Shown here piece by piece: positions 8,941-19,337 of a stretch of DNA of 64,000 nucleotides. A model generated the notes under the pieces. The model searched no databases, was not told the DNA's origin, and saw only the letters and a program-made list of their open reading frames with translations. Location: assembly GCF_025370755.1 (NCBI RefSeq), contig NZ_JAMXFC010000019.1:58380-122379 (forward strand), read 5' to 3'. This DNA comes from Laspinema sp. D2d (lineage in GTDB: Bacteria; Cyanobacteriota; Cyanobacteriia; Cyanobacteriales; Laspinemataceae). Each line of letters begins with the position of its first letter. Within the stretch, counting starts at the first letter, position 1. The position numbers were made by a program, and so were the translations under genes.

Positions 8941-11403
8941 GTGGAATCCACTCAATACGCTGGAAAGCACCGGGCCAAGCACCCCTATTTAATTAAGATA
9001 TTGTTGCTGGGCGGGATGGGAATTGGGCCGCTATTTTTAGCCGTGACCTTGCCCGTTTTTGCTCAACAAACTCCAGCAGGAACCCCCATAGAAAACCGGG
9101 CGACGGGAAGTTTTGAAGACCCGCAAAATCCGGGGATACCGATTCAAGTTGAATCCAACACCGTCACAATTACGGTGGCGGAAGTTGCTGGAATTACAGT
9201 CCAAGCAACAGGGATTACGGACGACGATGGGGACGATCGCATCGACGTGGGGGACCTGCTTTACTTTCAATATGAAGTCACCAATGTGGGAAATGACCCC
9301 ACCCGCTTTCGCATCCCGAATTCCGCCAATATCACCGGACCCGGAACCCTTACAGGTAATGTAGAGATTAGTACCGATGGGGGTCAAACTTGGATTCAGG
9401 TGACGGGAACGGAACTGATCACGGAATCGGTCCCGGCAGGTGGGAGTATCCTGGTACGAGTGCCGATAACAGTCAGTTCTGATGCGGGGGTAGGCAGCGA
9501 AATTGCGGTACAACTGGGAAATACCCCAGGAGATGAACAAAATGTCTCCCAAGACCCCGGGGTCGGAGATGTTTATACAGTAGATAACTCCAATGGAGCG
9601 GCCCCTGGGGAAGTGGACGGACCGCCGGTGAATGGGACTCGGGGGGCGAGTGCAACCCAAAGAGTGACGGTGCAAGCGGTGCCTTTGGCGTTGGCGGCCC
9701 TGTATAAAACCCACGGAACGCCGGTGGAAGTGAATAATCCCTCAGATCCGTCCGATGATGTGATTACTTATCAATTGGCGTTAGATGTCCGCGCAGAACT
9801 GCCCCCGGGAGTAACGGGATTTGTGCCGGGAGATTTAGCGCCGAATGAACGTTTCCCGATTAGTGTGGATGGGAATCTGGTTAATCGGATTCTGATTTCT
9901 GATGCGATGCCGGTAGGGACTCAGTTTGTGCTAGATTCGGCAGTTCCCCCCCCAGGATGGCAAGTGGTGTTTACGGCAGATGATCCGAATAGTGCCAATC
10001 CCTTGCAAGCAACGTGGCGGACGGATGTTGCCGCAGTCGGGGGTGTTGCTAATGTGCGACGCGTGGGATTTATCTCCGAAACTACCATCGCCCGGGGAAC
10101 TCAGGTGAGCGGATTTGAGTTTAAAGTTGTGACACGCAATATTGCGCCGGGGACAACCGCGATCGCCAATATTGCCCAGGTATTTGGGGGGACTGCGGGG
10201 AATCCGGACCGACTGGTGTATGACGAATCCGGGGACCAAAATCCCAGTAACTTGAATGACGATGGGACATTACCCGTGCTCGATGCGGACGGAAATCCCG
10301 TGGTTTCCTCTGGGGTGGTGAATCCTCCAACCGATGGGGTTGACCCTAACAATAATAATACCGGCGTTGGACCAGGTGGGGAAGCGAATGTCCTCACTCT
10401 ACCGTTTGCTCCCACAACGATTCAAAATGGGCCAACAGACTCTCCAGGTGCCGTAGGTCCGACGGATGATGATAATGATTTCTCCAATGTAGTGGTTCCG
10501 GTGCCACCAAACCTGCCACCGGGAGAAGCGATTACCCCGCCTCCGGCCAATTTTGGGAATACGGTAGTCAATCCCACAGGTCAACCCGTGACGATCGCCC
10601 CGGTTAATCCCAGCGATCGCAATTCGTTACCCCCAGGTACTATCGTCACCATCACCTATGGAGGAGAAACCGTCACCCATGTTTACGATCCAGTCACCGG
10701 ATTTACCACCTCGGATCCGCCGATTATCATTCCTGCCGAAGTCTCTCCGGCAGACTATCAAGTTCAGATTCGATTGCCCAGTGGGGAAGTGAATACGGAA
10801 TATTCTGTTCCGATCGCTGCTTTTATTGATACGAATAGCAACGGAACTTTGGATGAAGGGGAACAAGGGAATATCACGCTAAACCAGGTTTATACCGGGT
10901 TTATCAAGACCACTAAAGAATCTCGTGTCCTTAAAGGGACGGGACCTGATGTGCTTCCCGGACAAGAAACCTTTAGTACCGAGGTAAAAACTCCCTCTCC
11001 AGGCAACATCATCGAATATCGCTTGACTTACAATAACTTTTCCACTGCTGGGGGTCCGGGGAATGTTACTTTAACGGCCAGCAATTTGGTGATTACTGAA
11101 GATGGCACAACCTACGACCCGGTGACCAACCCTGGGGGGAATAATTGGGCGTTAGATACGGATAACCTCGATGAGGATAACAATCCGACCACGGGAATTG
11201 ATACCTCTCATGTGGTGGGGTCCGCTGTGGATTCAACCGGGGGAGAAATTCAATTATTCCGGGGAAGACCGGGAACGACATCTACAGGAGAACAAAGTGG
11301 AACGACGGTGGAGACGGATGTCACCCGATATGTCATCCGTGTCACTCAGGAAGTTGCACCGGGAGCATCAGGAACGTTTACATTTCGCCGCCGGGTGAAT
11401 TGA
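8941..11403 (+). CDS. Secreted DUF11-type surface protein, first gene of the block
   Basis: An 820-residue protein that starts at GTG. Residues about 17-42 form a signal peptide (ILLLGGMGIGPLFLAV...VFAQ). Next is the module typical of large DUF11 surface proteins: GTPIENRATGSFED, then SNTVTITVAEVAGITV, then DVGDLLYFQYEVTNVGND. Several beta-sandwich repeats follow, with GDxxTYxLxVxN-type strands and many Asp/Asn-Gly turns that suggest Ca2+ binding. One short interior stretch (SNGTLDEGEQGN) resembles a dockerin/SdrD-type Ca loop. There is no C-terminal anchor, so it is predicted to be exported and held by partners. It is the first of five consecutive plus-strand genes. Its function is not known. 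Confidence 0.8.
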   Translation: MESTQYAGKHRAKHPYLIKILLLGGMGIGPLFLAVTLPVFAQQTPAGTPIENRATGSFEDPQNPGIPIQVESNTVTITVAEVAGITVQATGITDDDGDDRIDVGDLLYFQYEVTNVGNDPTRFRIPNSANITGPGTLTGNVEISTDGGQTWIQVTGTELITESVPAGGSILVRVPITVSSDAGVGSEIAVQLGNTPGDEQNVSQDPGVGDVYTVDNSNGAAPGEVDGPPVNGTRGASATQRVTVQAVPLALAALYKTHGTPVEVNNPSDPSDDVITYQLALDVRAELPPGVTGFVPGDLAPNERFPISVDGNLVNRILISDAMPVGTQFVLDSAVPPPGWQVVFTADDPNSANPLQATWRTDVAAVGGVANVRRVGFISETTIARGTQVSGFEFKVVTRNIAPGTTAIANIAQVFGGTAGNPDRLVYDESGDQNPSNLNDDGTLPVLDADGNPVVSSGVVNPPTDGVDPNNNNTGVGPGGEANVLTLPFAPTTIQNGPTDSPGAVGPTDDDNDFSNVVVPVPPNLPPGEAITPPPANFGNTVVNPTGQPVTIAPVNPSDRNSLPPGTIVTITYGGETVTHVYDPVTGFTTSDPPIIIPAEVSPADYQVQIRLPSGEVNTEYSVPIAAFIDTNSNGTLDEGEQGNITLNQVYTGFIKTTKESRVLKGTGPDVLPGQETFSTEVKTPSPGNIIEYRLTYNNFSTAGGPGNVTLTASNLVITEDGTTYDPVTNPGGNNWALDTDNLDEDNNPTTGIDTSHVVGSAVDSTGGEIQLFRGRPGTTSTGEQSGTTVETDVTRYVIRVTQEVAPGASGTFTFRRRVN

Positions 11404-11493
11404 CAATGGTCATTGGTTATTTTCATGGCAAACGATAATTATCCATTTTAAATTCTTAATTTTCAATTATCTCAGTAATCAGGGGGGAAGGAA

Positions 11494-12093
11494 ATGCCGG
11501 AAAACCCGTTCAGAATTTTAATGATAACGTTGGGACTGATAGGGAATCTGTCCTTTCCAGGTTTGGCAATGGCATCGGTTCAACCGTTAGGGGAGAATGC
11601 CACGGTCATCGGGTCCTGTGGTTCCAACGGGTCCTGTCCAGTTCTGCTGACCCAAGGCAATCGGGTACAGATTCGTCTCCAACTCTATCACCTCAAGACG
11701 GTTGAAGATGAGCAAGGGAATGTCCAGACTGAATGGGTAGAACTGCCTGCTGCTGCATCGGTGCAACCTGGGGATATCCTCCGTTATACGATCGCCGCAG
11801 AAAACCGAACTGCTGAGGATATCCCCAACTTCATCCTCACCCAACCCATCCCTGACCCGGTGGTTTACCAGGAAAACTCCGCTCGTATCGATACGGAGGC
11901 GGTCATCACGTACAGCATCGATGATGGTGAAACCTTTGTCACGACTCCTACGGTGGAAGTTACTTTAGAGAATGGACAGGTGGAAACCCAACCCGCACCC
12001 CCGGAGACTTATACCCACCTCCGATGGACTTTGACCAATCCCCTGCCACCGACGGCAATTGTAACCGGACAGTTTGAGGTACGGGTGCAATGA
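11494..12093 (+). CDS. Small secreted DUF11-like protein
   Basis: A 199-residue protein with a signal peptide (ILMITLGLIGNLSFPGLAMA) and one beta-sandwich domain. The strand order ASVQPGDILRYTIAAENRT, PNFILTQPIPDPVVY and HLRWTLTNPLPPTAIVTGQF matches a single DUF11-like repeat, where PGDxxxYTI and a final TGxFxVxV strand are typical. A Cys pair (GSCGSNGSCP) near the N-terminus could form a disulfide. The gene follows the first DUF11 gene after 90 bases and overlaps the next gene by 4 bases (ATGA), which argues for translational coupling. The ribosome binding site is ggggggaagg just before the ATG. The role is probably as a subunit or chaperone-like partner of the larger proteins. Confidence 0.75.
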   Translation: MPENPFRILMITLGLIGNLSFPGLAMASVQPLGENATVIGSCGSNGSCPVLLTQGNRVQIRLQLYHLKTVEDEQGNVQTEWVELPAAASVQPGDILRYTIAAENRTAEDIPNFILTQPIPDPVVYQENSARIDTEAVITYSIDDGETFVTTPTVEVTLENGQVETQPAPPETYTHLRWTLTNPLPPTAIVTGQFEVRVQ

Positions 12094-14795
12094 AGCATCA
12101 AAATTCTGGGGTGAGTCATTCCCCCTCTAAATTTAGGACTCGTTCCCTGTTTTGGGCCATGACTGCCACTCTCTTAGCGGGAACAGGGGGGACGCTATTT
12201 CTAAAAACCGGCGGTTTTTCCTCAGCCTCTGCTCAGGATAAGCCCCAATGTGTGATTCCGGGATACTTGCTACAAAATGAAGCATCCTACAGTTACAGCA
12301 GCGATGGCATTAATCAGATTGAATCCGTTACCAACAAAATTACAGATGCTGTGGTCGGGGGAGGACCCGTCACCATCAATCCCAATGGAATTCGCGATGG
12401 GGGAAATAATCGGGTCTCGGGTGCCTTTGCTGGGGTGTTGGCAGATGAGTTAACTAAATTAGGATTTACTCAAGCTGAGGCAACGCGGGCGGTAATTGCG
12501 GCAACGGTTACCTTGGCGCAGATGCCCATTGATTCAAGTTTCCGACAGGTGGCGATCGCCACGCGGACTGCAATTTTCCAAGCAGTTCCTAGCAAAGCAT
12601 CGGTGATCGCCCAATTGCAACGCCCTGAAGCACAAGAAACGGCGATCGCCCTGACTGCCGAACTCTCGAAATCCATCCTTGTCCGGGATGGGCTCACTCC
12701 TGCTGAAGCAGAAAGCGCTACTGAACAACTGATTTCTACTATTGTCTCGGCGGGAGATAACGCCGCGATCGATGATACCTTCCGCGCTGCATTTCAGGCG
12801 ATGGTCAATGCCGTCCCCGATCGCGAAACCCTCCTCCGGGACCTTGCCGATGACTTTGAGGAAGAAATTCGCAACATCCGCAACGGCGTTCGCAGTGGCA
12901 TCGAACAAGGAGATGTGCTTTATTTTGATTTCACCCTGAGTAACCCGACGGATAGCGCTCTGCGCTTCCAAATTCCAGACGCTAACGCGGTGCAACGAGA
13001 AACCACGAACGGCATCGTCCGTGGGGTCAGCTATTCGATGATTGGCAATGGCAGCGATGTCTTCCTCGTTCGCGATTGCTTCCCCGAACCCGAACCGGAA
13101 GAACCTGGACCTGTCGTTATCACTCCGGCACCGGATATTGACCCTTTACCGCAACCGGGAACACAACCCCAACCGGGAACACAACCGCAACCGGGAACAC
13201 AACCCCAACCGGGAGAACAACCCCAACCCGGACCCCCACCCCCGATTATTCCGGCACCGGATATCGAACCTGAACCCATTCCGACCCCAACTACTCCCCC
13301 AACCCCCCAACCGCAACCCCAACCCATCACCACCCCGACAGATGTGATTGTCCCACCCGGTGGCGGTGTCCAAATTGTCGTTGAGGTGGAAGTTGGACCG
13401 ATTCCCTCCGATGGCGGTGGGGTAACCGTCAACATTCCCACTCCGGTAGAGACGCCGGAACAACCACCCACGCCACAAACGGTCATTATTACCCCCACCC
13501 TGCCGGGTACTCCCCGCAATGAAGGACTGGGACGCATTACCGGATGTGCTGGAGAACTCTTACCGGACTACACCGGATTTAGAGTGGGACTCTACCAACC
13601 CAACCCTACAGACCCCACCGGCGGAATTCAAGGGGTTGTCCCCCTCACACCTACGGATATTCGTGAAGGACTCTCCCCTAACTTAGAAAATGCTAACCCC
13701 TTCTTCCTAACGAGTGGAGAACAAGGTACTTACAATTTCCTTCTGGATGTCACCCGAGGTCAACTAGACCCCGGACAGCAATACATTTTCTTAGTCACTC
13801 CTCCATCGGGTAGTAACTACGCTGAACGTCGCATCCGCCTGGATATCGGTGCCAACAATAATGGGGTGGTTTCCTATACTGCTACTGCCCTTGATGGACG
13901 TCCGCTGAATGTGGTCACCAACAGTACCTCCGCTACGGGCACCATTGATATTCGCGATCGCGATCAAGTCGGGTTGAGTTTAGGCACGTTTGACTTAAGC
14001 GCTAGTTTGTGCGAAGCGCAGGAAATCCAAATCGAAAAAACCGGCGATCGCATTGCTGCTGAACCAGGCGATACCGTTATTTATCGTCTCGCCATCCGCA
14101 ACCTGGCGAATACTCCCATTACCGGCATTATCGCCGCCGACTTCCTCCCCCTCGGATTCCAATTCCGCGAGGATTCCGTCCGTGCGGAAATCTCTGGTCA
14201 GGGTGTCGGCATCACCTCGACTCATGAGGGCCGTTCCATCACCTTCGATGTCTCCAATGTCACCATTCCTCCTACGGAAGTCCTGAATATTGCTTACGCT
14301 GCACGCATCACCCCCGATGCCTTGCGGGGTAATGGTCGTAACTCTGCCTTTGCCAATGGTCAGCGGGTCGATACCGGCATCCAGGTTCAAGATGGTCCGG
14401 CGATTCACTCCCTGCGCATCGCACCGGGAATTCTAACCGACTGCGGCACCTTAATTGGACGCGTCTTCGAGGACTTCAACAGTGATGGCGAACAACAACC
14501 CGATGAACCCGGTATCCCCAATGCGGTGATTTTCCTCGATGACGGCAACCGCATCATCACCGATGAACAAGGGTTGTACTCCGTTTCTAATGTCCTCGGT
14601 GGCTATCGCACCGCAACATTAGACCTCTCTAGCGTTCCTGGATACACCCTCGCACCCAACGAGTTTGTGAGTGAACGGAATAGTCTATCCCGTCTCGTGC
14701 GCCTGGAACCCGGGGGTATGGCACGGGTGAACTTTGCTGTAACCCCCGCTGCGGAGGAAGATCCTGCCTCCACCGTCGGTCAAGAAGGAGGTTAA
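12090..14795 (+). CDS. Large secreted protein with helical insert, Pro-rich linker, DUF11 and SdrD-like domains
   Basis: A 901-residue exported protein. After a signal peptide ending near ASAQ comes the same opening module as the first gene (LLQNEASYSYSSD, SVTNKIT), but it is interrupted by an Ala-rich helical segment at about residues 105-270 before the strand EQGDVLYFDFTLSNPTD resumes. A Pro-Gln linker with repeated TQPQPG units follows (about 340-450), then a domain that begins GRITGCAGELLPDYTGFRVG, a DUF11 repeat (EKTGDRIAAEPGDTVIYRL, about 650-780) and a C-terminal SdrD-B/Cna-B-like domain (RVFEDFNSDGEQQPDEPG) with a Ca-loop-like sequence. It overlaps its upstream neighbour by 4 bases and is 6 bases from the barrel gene, whose N-terminal domains continue the same architecture. 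Confidence 0.8.
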   Translation: MKHQNSGVSHSPSKFRTRSLFWAMTATLLAGTGGTLFLKTGGFSSASAQDKPQCVIPGYLLQNEASYSYSSDGINQIESVTNKITDAVVGGGPVTINPNGIRDGGNNRVSGAFAGVLADELTKLGFTQAEATRAVIAATVTLAQMPIDSSFRQVAIATRTAIFQAVPSKASVIAQLQRPEAQETAIALTAELSKSILVRDGLTPAEAESATEQLISTIVSAGDNAAIDDTFRAAFQAMVNAVPDRETLLRDLADDFEEEIRNIRNGVRSGIEQGDVLYFDFTLSNPTDSALRFQIPDANAVQRETTNGIVRGVSYSMIGNGSDVFLVRDCFPEPEPEEPGPVVITPAPDIDPLPQPGTQPQPGTQPQPGTQPQPGEQPQPGPPPPIIPAPDIEPEPIPTPTTPPTPQPQPQPITTPTDVIVPPGGGVQIVVEVEVGPIPSDGGGVTVNIPTPVETPEQPPTPQTVIITPTLPGTPRNEGLGRITGCAGELLPDYTGFRVGLYQPNPTDPTGGIQGVVPLTPTDIREGLSPNLENANPFFLTSGEQGTYNFLLDVTRGQLDPGQQYIFLVTPPSGSNYAERRIRLDIGANNNGVVSYTATALDGRPLNVVTNSTSATGTIDIRDRDQVGLSLGTFDLSASLCEAQEIQIEKTGDRIAAEPGDTVIYRLAIRNLANTPITGIIAADFLPLGFQFREDSVRAEISGQGVGITSTHEGRSITFDVSNVTIPPTEVLNIAYAARITPDALRGNGRNSAFANGQRVDTGIQVQDGPAIHSLRIAPGILTDCGTLIGRVFEDFNSDGEQQPDEPGIPNAVIFLDDGNRIITDEQGLYSVSNVLGGYRTATLDLSSVPGYTLAPNEFVSERNSLSRLVRLEPGGMARVNFAVTPAAEEDPASTVGQEGG

Positions 14796-14801
14796 TTTAA
14801 A

Positions 14802-17800
14802 ATGCACTTTCAATCTAAATTTTCCCATCTCAGTTTTAATGGTTCCCTCGTTTTACCTGTTGCCGCCTTTCTCTTCCCGTTACCGGGATTCGCCCAGTTG
14901 TCTCCCACTCAGGTAACTTTTGGCCCAGGGTCGGGTCTGGCCTCTTCCCAGGAGCAACCTCAGATACTGTTGTTAACAGAGAATCTGCAATTTGCCGGGT
15001 CTGATAAAAAGTTGTCCGAAATTGAGACAACTTCGGGAAATGGTTTCCCTGAAACAGTCGCGGATGCTGCTAATTTGGGAATTGCCTCGGGGGAAACTCC
15101 ACCTCAGATACTGTTGTTAACAGAGCATCTGCAATCTGTAACAGATTCCGATGAAAAGTTGTCCGAAAATGAGACAACTTCGGGAAATGGTTTCCCTGAA
15201 ACAGTCGCAGATGCCGCTAATTTGGGAATTGCCTCCGGGGAAACTCCACCTCAGATACTGTTGTTAACAGAGCATCTGCAATCTGCAACAACTTCCGAGG
15301 AAACCTTGTCCAAAATTGAGACAACGGATCCTGAATTAGGGCCAATCTTCCCGATCGCATCCAGTGTCCCTGGGATGTTTTTGTCCCCGGAAAGCATTCA
15401 AAATTTAGGGTTGCTGGAAACAACAAGAAATTTTTGGAATTTTGATGAATCCTCGAATATATCTAAACTTTCAGATATAAAAGAACCCAATATTGTAGCC
15501 ACAGAAAGCGCGACAAATGTAAACTTTTCTGTTACCACAGCGGAAAAATTGTGCAAAGTAGGGGGTTTTTGCCCCGATCGCCCGGGGGGTGATGTCATGA
15601 CAACTGTTGTGACAAATGTAGCAGTTTTAGCCAACAATTCACTCCAAATTGCCCCCTCCAGTGTGTCTACGAATGAGAACACAATTGAAGCGCAAGATGT
15701 CTATCCATTAAAATCGGCAATATGGGTTGAAAATACTGAATTAACAAGGATTACAGACATTGTTGATCGATTAACAAATGTGGCAACAGTCAGTAGTGAA
15801 GAGTTATTGAATTTAGAGATAAATTTGGCGGAGGGAGAAACTTCGCAAAATTCTGAATTTAAGACAGAAAACCCCCTTTCCCCCATTATAGCAAAAAGCA
15901 ATCCCGGGTCAAGAGGGACTGGGGAAAATTTGGAAACTGCCACAGAGGCGATCGCACAATCGGAGACTGGCATCGGGATCCTCTCCCCAACCCCAGGGGA
16001 AATCTTGGGGGTTCCAGCAACCTCGGTGGTGGTGCAATTTCCGGAAGGGACGGAAATCGAACTCCTGGTAAACGGGAATCCGGTATCTCCAGAAGCTGTA
16101 GGACAAACGGAACGGGATAGTAATACCGGGATGGTGACGCAAACCTGGGTGGGGATTCCCTTACAATCTGGGGAAAATGCGATCGCAATTCGGGTGGTTG
16201 GCGCAACGGTCAATGAATCATTAGTCACTGTATTTGTCTCAGGAGGAGCGGCAGAAATTGCCCTGGAAACGGTTGAGAAAAGAGTGCCTGCCGATGGACG
16301 GTCTATTGTTAATATTCAAGGACGATTATTAGATGAAAATGGGAAATTAGCCCAACGCGATACAGAGATTACCCTCAGTGCGAGTGCTGGAGAATTTATT
16401 GGGGAAGACCTAAATCTGGAACTCGCAGGGTTTCAAGTGTCCGTGATTGCCGGGGAATTTACCGCACAGTTACAGTCGCCGTTAGATGCTCAAACCGTGA
16501 GAATTCGGGCGGCAACAGATACAGAAACCATTGCAGGGCGATCGCTAGAAGCATTTACTCAGATGCAGTTTGATACCTACCTCCGTCCGAGTTTAGTCAC
16601 TGGGGGAATTAACCTGCGATTTGGACGCAGAGGATTGGACTATTGGGGACGGTTGCGGGACTTTTTACCCCCGGATGAAAATAACGAGTTTAAATTAGAT
16701 GTTACAGGGGCAGCGTTTGCGACTGGGGAGTTAGGCGGATGGTTATTTACTGGGGCATATAATAGCGAGCGATCGCTCAATTGTGATTGTAGTGGGAACC
16801 GTCCCCGATTATTTTCAGATACCCAATTTACCGAGCAAAATTATCCCCTTTATGGAGATGCTTCAACCGTTCAGGCAACTGCACCTTCTAGTGATAGTGT
16901 TTTCCTAAGATTTGAACGGTCCTCAGCGGAAGAAAATGCCGGATTAGATTACTTTATGTGGGGCAATTATGGCACTTCAGAATTTGCTAATGAGTCCCAA
17001 CAGTTCACCGCCTTAACCCGCGCATTACAGGGATTTAAAGGGAATTATAACTGGGGACAATGGCAAGTCAGCGCCTTATTTGCTAATGATGTCCAAGGAT
17101 TCCAACGGGATGCGATCGCCCCCGATGGCACCAGTGGATTTTACTTCCTCTCTCACCGATTAGTCATCCCGGGCAGTGAAAATCTCTTTTTAGAACTGGA
17201 AGAATTAGGACGTCCGGGAAATATTGTCCGCCGACAGCAACTGAACCGAGGGTCGGATTATGAAATTGACTATGATCGCGGTTCAATCTTGTTTCGTCGT
17301 CCCCTCCTGCGAACCGATGTGGTAACCGTTAATGGAGTAGAAACTGTCGTTGCCAGACGCATCGTTGCCACCTATCAACATGAAGACTTAGATGGAAATA
17401 CTAACCTGTGGGGAGGACGAGTTCGCTATAACTTTTCCCGCGATTTAAACACCCCCGGATGGTTGGGGGCCACCTACCTTCGCCAAAATCAAGGCATTCG
17501 AGATTTTGAACTTTACGGGGCGGATTTCATGCTTACTTTTGGTAAAGCAGCACCCCAAGAGGTGACTGATTATCGAGAAGAAGAAGTACCCAATTTCAAA
17601 ACCCCAGTGAGTGGTCAATTGATTGCGGAATATGCCCATTCCACCAACGATTCTGAACTTTTAGGACTCGTCACAGGGGAGGCGTACCGATTGGAATTAA
17701 ATGCCATTGGCGGACCTTTTTCGAGTCGCTTATATTATCGGACGACGGATGAAGGCTTTGCCAACGATGCCACCGTGAGTTTTGTTCCAGGACAAACGCG

Positions 17801-19337
17801 ATACGGGGCTTTATTAAATAGTCGGTTAACGAATACGACTCTATTACAGTTTGCGTATGACCATGAGAAAAACTTTGGCAATTCTCCCCGTCCGATTAGT
17901 GTTTTAGAGGATTTTCTAACCCCCAGACAAGAACCGATACCAGGAAGTAGTCTTAATAACTCGTTAACGACTATTTCTGCCGGATTACAGCAGACCATTG
18001 GACGGGCAAATGTCGGATTAGATTGGGTGTGGAGAAACCGCAAAGATGAGGCAGTCAGCAGTCCGTTAGATGCAACCTCTTCTCAGTTGCGATCGCGCTT
18101 CTCTATGCCGATTACCGATACGATTACTATTCGGGCGCAAAATGAATTTAACCTCTTAAAAGAAGAAGATGTCGTTTATCCCGATCGCACCATCTTAGGA
18201 TTAGATTGGCGCTTAGTTCCCGGAGTCACCCTGGAATTGAATCAAGTCTGGTTTACCGGGGGACAATATGAAGATAATTCCATCACCAGTGTCAACCTCA
18301 ACGGGGATTATAACGTTACGGAAGATACCATCGTCACCGGACGCTATTCCTTTATTAATGGGCAGACAATGGGGGCGGCATTAGGATTACAACATGGGTG
18401 GACAGTCTTCCCGGGATTTCGTGTAAATTTGGCCTATGAACACGTTTTTGGTTCCTTATTCAGTCGCACAGGTTCCGGCAGTGAATTTGCTCAACCTTAT
18501 GCACCAGGACAGAGTGCAGCGGCATTAGGAATTCTCAGCGGTGACAGTTACAGTGTGGGGTTTGACTATACCGGAAATCCCGACTTTGCTGCCAGTGCCC
18601 GATATGAACATCGGTTTTCCAGTAGTGGCAACAATACGGTAATTTCCGCAGCAGCATCGGGTAAACTTACCGATTCCTTGTCTGTCCTCACCCGCTATCA
18701 ACAGGCATCGTCATCCAATCAATTATTTGATGAAATGGGGGATACAGTGAATTTGCGCATGGGGTTAGCCTATCGCAATCCCAACAGTGATAAATTTAAT
18801 GCCTTATTGCGGTATGATTATCGCCAGAATCCAGCCTTAATCCCAGATTCGATATTATTTGAGTCCGGGACGCGATCGCGAGACCATACCTTTGCTTTAG
18901 AAACCATTTATGCCCCCAGTTGGCGATGGGAATTTTATGGAAAAACGGCCTTAAGGCAAAGTACCTCGTACCTCGCCAATGATTTAGCAGGCACCAGTTT
19001 AGTGTCGTTAAATCAATTAAGGGCAACCTATCGATTAGCCTATGGCTGGGACATTATGGGCGAAGGCAGATGGATACATCAAACTAACGCGAATTATGAT
19101 GAATGGGGAGTAGTGGCAGAGGTGGGATATTATTTGACTCCGGATTTGAGATTAGGGTTAGGATACGTCTTCGGCAAAGTCAGCGATCGCGACTTCAATG
19201 GCGATCGGTCCGCCTCCGGTCCCTACTTAGGATTAACCGTCAAATTAAACGAACTATGGCCCGGATTCGGTCAAGTCATTCCCCCCGCAGCATCCGAGCA
19301 AACTGACATTGAAGCGACGGGAGGGGAAGCAGAATGA
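14802..19337 (+). CDS. Outer-membrane beta-barrel protein with Ig-like periplasmic domains
   Basis: A 1511-residue protein with a strong ribosome binding site (aggagg at 14787-14792) and a signal peptide ending at GFAQ. Residues 45-170 hold three near-identical units with QILLLTEHLQ and GFPETVADAANLGIASGET. After a low-complexity stretch, residues 390-600 form Ig-like domains, including an invasin-like one (VEKRVPADGRSIVNIQGRLL). From about residue 600 to the end there are alternating amphipathic strands with aromatic girdles, for example GSDYEIDYDRGSILFRRPLL and ending LRLGLGYVFGKVSDRDF, typical of a large outer-membrane barrel. No TonB box or plug signature was recognised. I infer that it exports or anchors the DUF11 proteins of the same operon. 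Confidence 0.8.
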   Translation: MHFQSKFSHLSFNGSLVLPVAAFLFPLPGFAQLSPTQVTFGPGSGLASSQEQPQILLLTENLQFAGSDKKLSEIETTSGNGFPETVADAANLGIASGETPPQILLLTEHLQSVTDSDEKLSENETTSGNGFPETVADAANLGIASGETPPQILLLTEHLQSATTSEETLSKIETTDPELGPIFPIASSVPGMFLSPESIQNLGLLETTRNFWNFDESSNISKLSDIKEPNIVATESATNVNFSVTTAEKLCKVGGFCPDRPGGDVMTTVVTNVAVLANNSLQIAPSSVSTNENTIEAQDVYPLKSAIWVENTELTRITDIVDRLTNVATVSSEELLNLEINLAEGETSQNSEFKTENPLSPIIAKSNPGSRGTGENLETATEAIAQSETGIGILSPTPGEILGVPATSVVVQFPEGTEIELLVNGNPVSPEAVGQTERDSNTGMVTQTWVGIPLQSGENAIAIRVVGATVNESLVTVFVSGGAAEIALETVEKRVPADGRSIVNIQGRLLDENGKLAQRDTEITLSASAGEFIGEDLNLELAGFQVSVIAGEFTAQLQSPLDAQTVRIRAATDTETIAGRSLEAFTQMQFDTYLRPSLVTGGINLRFGRRGLDYWGRLRDFLPPDENNEFKLDVTGAAFATGELGGWLFTGAYNSERSLNCDCSGNRPRLFSDTQFTEQNYPLYGDASTVQATAPSSDSVFLRFERSSAEENAGLDYFMWGNYGTSEFANESQQFTALTRALQGFKGNYNWGQWQVSALFANDVQGFQRDAIAPDGTSGFYFLSHRLVIPGSENLFLELEELGRPGNIVRRQQLNRGSDYEIDYDRGSILFRRPLLRTDVVTVNGVETVVARRIVATYQHEDLDGNTNLWGGRVRYNFSRDLNTPGWLGATYLRQNQGIRDFELYGADFMLTFGKAAPQEVTDYREEEVPNFKTPVSGQLIAEYAHSTNDSELLGLVTGEAYRLELNAIGGPFSSRLYYRTTDEGFANDATVSFVPGQTRYGALLNSRLTNTTLLQFAYDHEKNFGNSPRPISVLEDFLTPRQEPIPGSSLNNSLTTISAGLQQTIGRANVGLDWVWRNRKDEAVSSPLDATSSQLRSRFSMPITDTITIRAQNEFNLLKEEDVVYPDRTILGLDWRLVPGVTLELNQVWFTGGQYEDNSITSVNLNGDYNVTEDTIVTGRYSFINGQTMGAALGLQHGWTVFPGFRVNLAYEHVFGSLFSRTGSGSEFAQPYAPGQSAAALGILSGDSYSVGFDYTGNPDFAASARYEHRFSSSGNNTVISAAASGKLTDSLSVLTRYQQASSSNQLFDEMGDTVNLRMGLAYRNPNSDKFNALLRYDYRQNPALIPDSILFESGTRSRDHTFALETIYAPSWRWEFYGKTALRQSTSYLANDLAGTSLVSLNQLRATYRLAYGWDIMGEGRWIHQTNANYDEWGVVAEVGYYLTPDLRLGLGYVFGKVSDRDFNGDRSASGPYLGLTVKLNELWPGFGQVIPPAASEQTDIEATGGEAE
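14950..15290 (+). repeat. In-frame tandem repeats in the barrel gene
   Basis: Three copies of a unit of roughly 150 bases start with cagatactgttgttaacaga at 14960, 15103 and 15250. The second and third are almost identical, including the long shared segment ggaaatggtttccctgaaac. The near-identity at DNA level points to recent duplication or gene conversion within the coding sequence. Confidence 0.85.

Noticed and set aside
12742..12939. Short plus-strand frame inside the 12090 gene
   Set aside because: Alternate-frame shadow of the real gene with no independent support.
13031..13537. Antisense open frame of 168 codons over the Pro-rich linker
   Set aside because: Its translation is a Gly/Cys/Trp-rich mirror of the Pro-Gln linker codons of the plus-strand gene, so it is a composition artefact.
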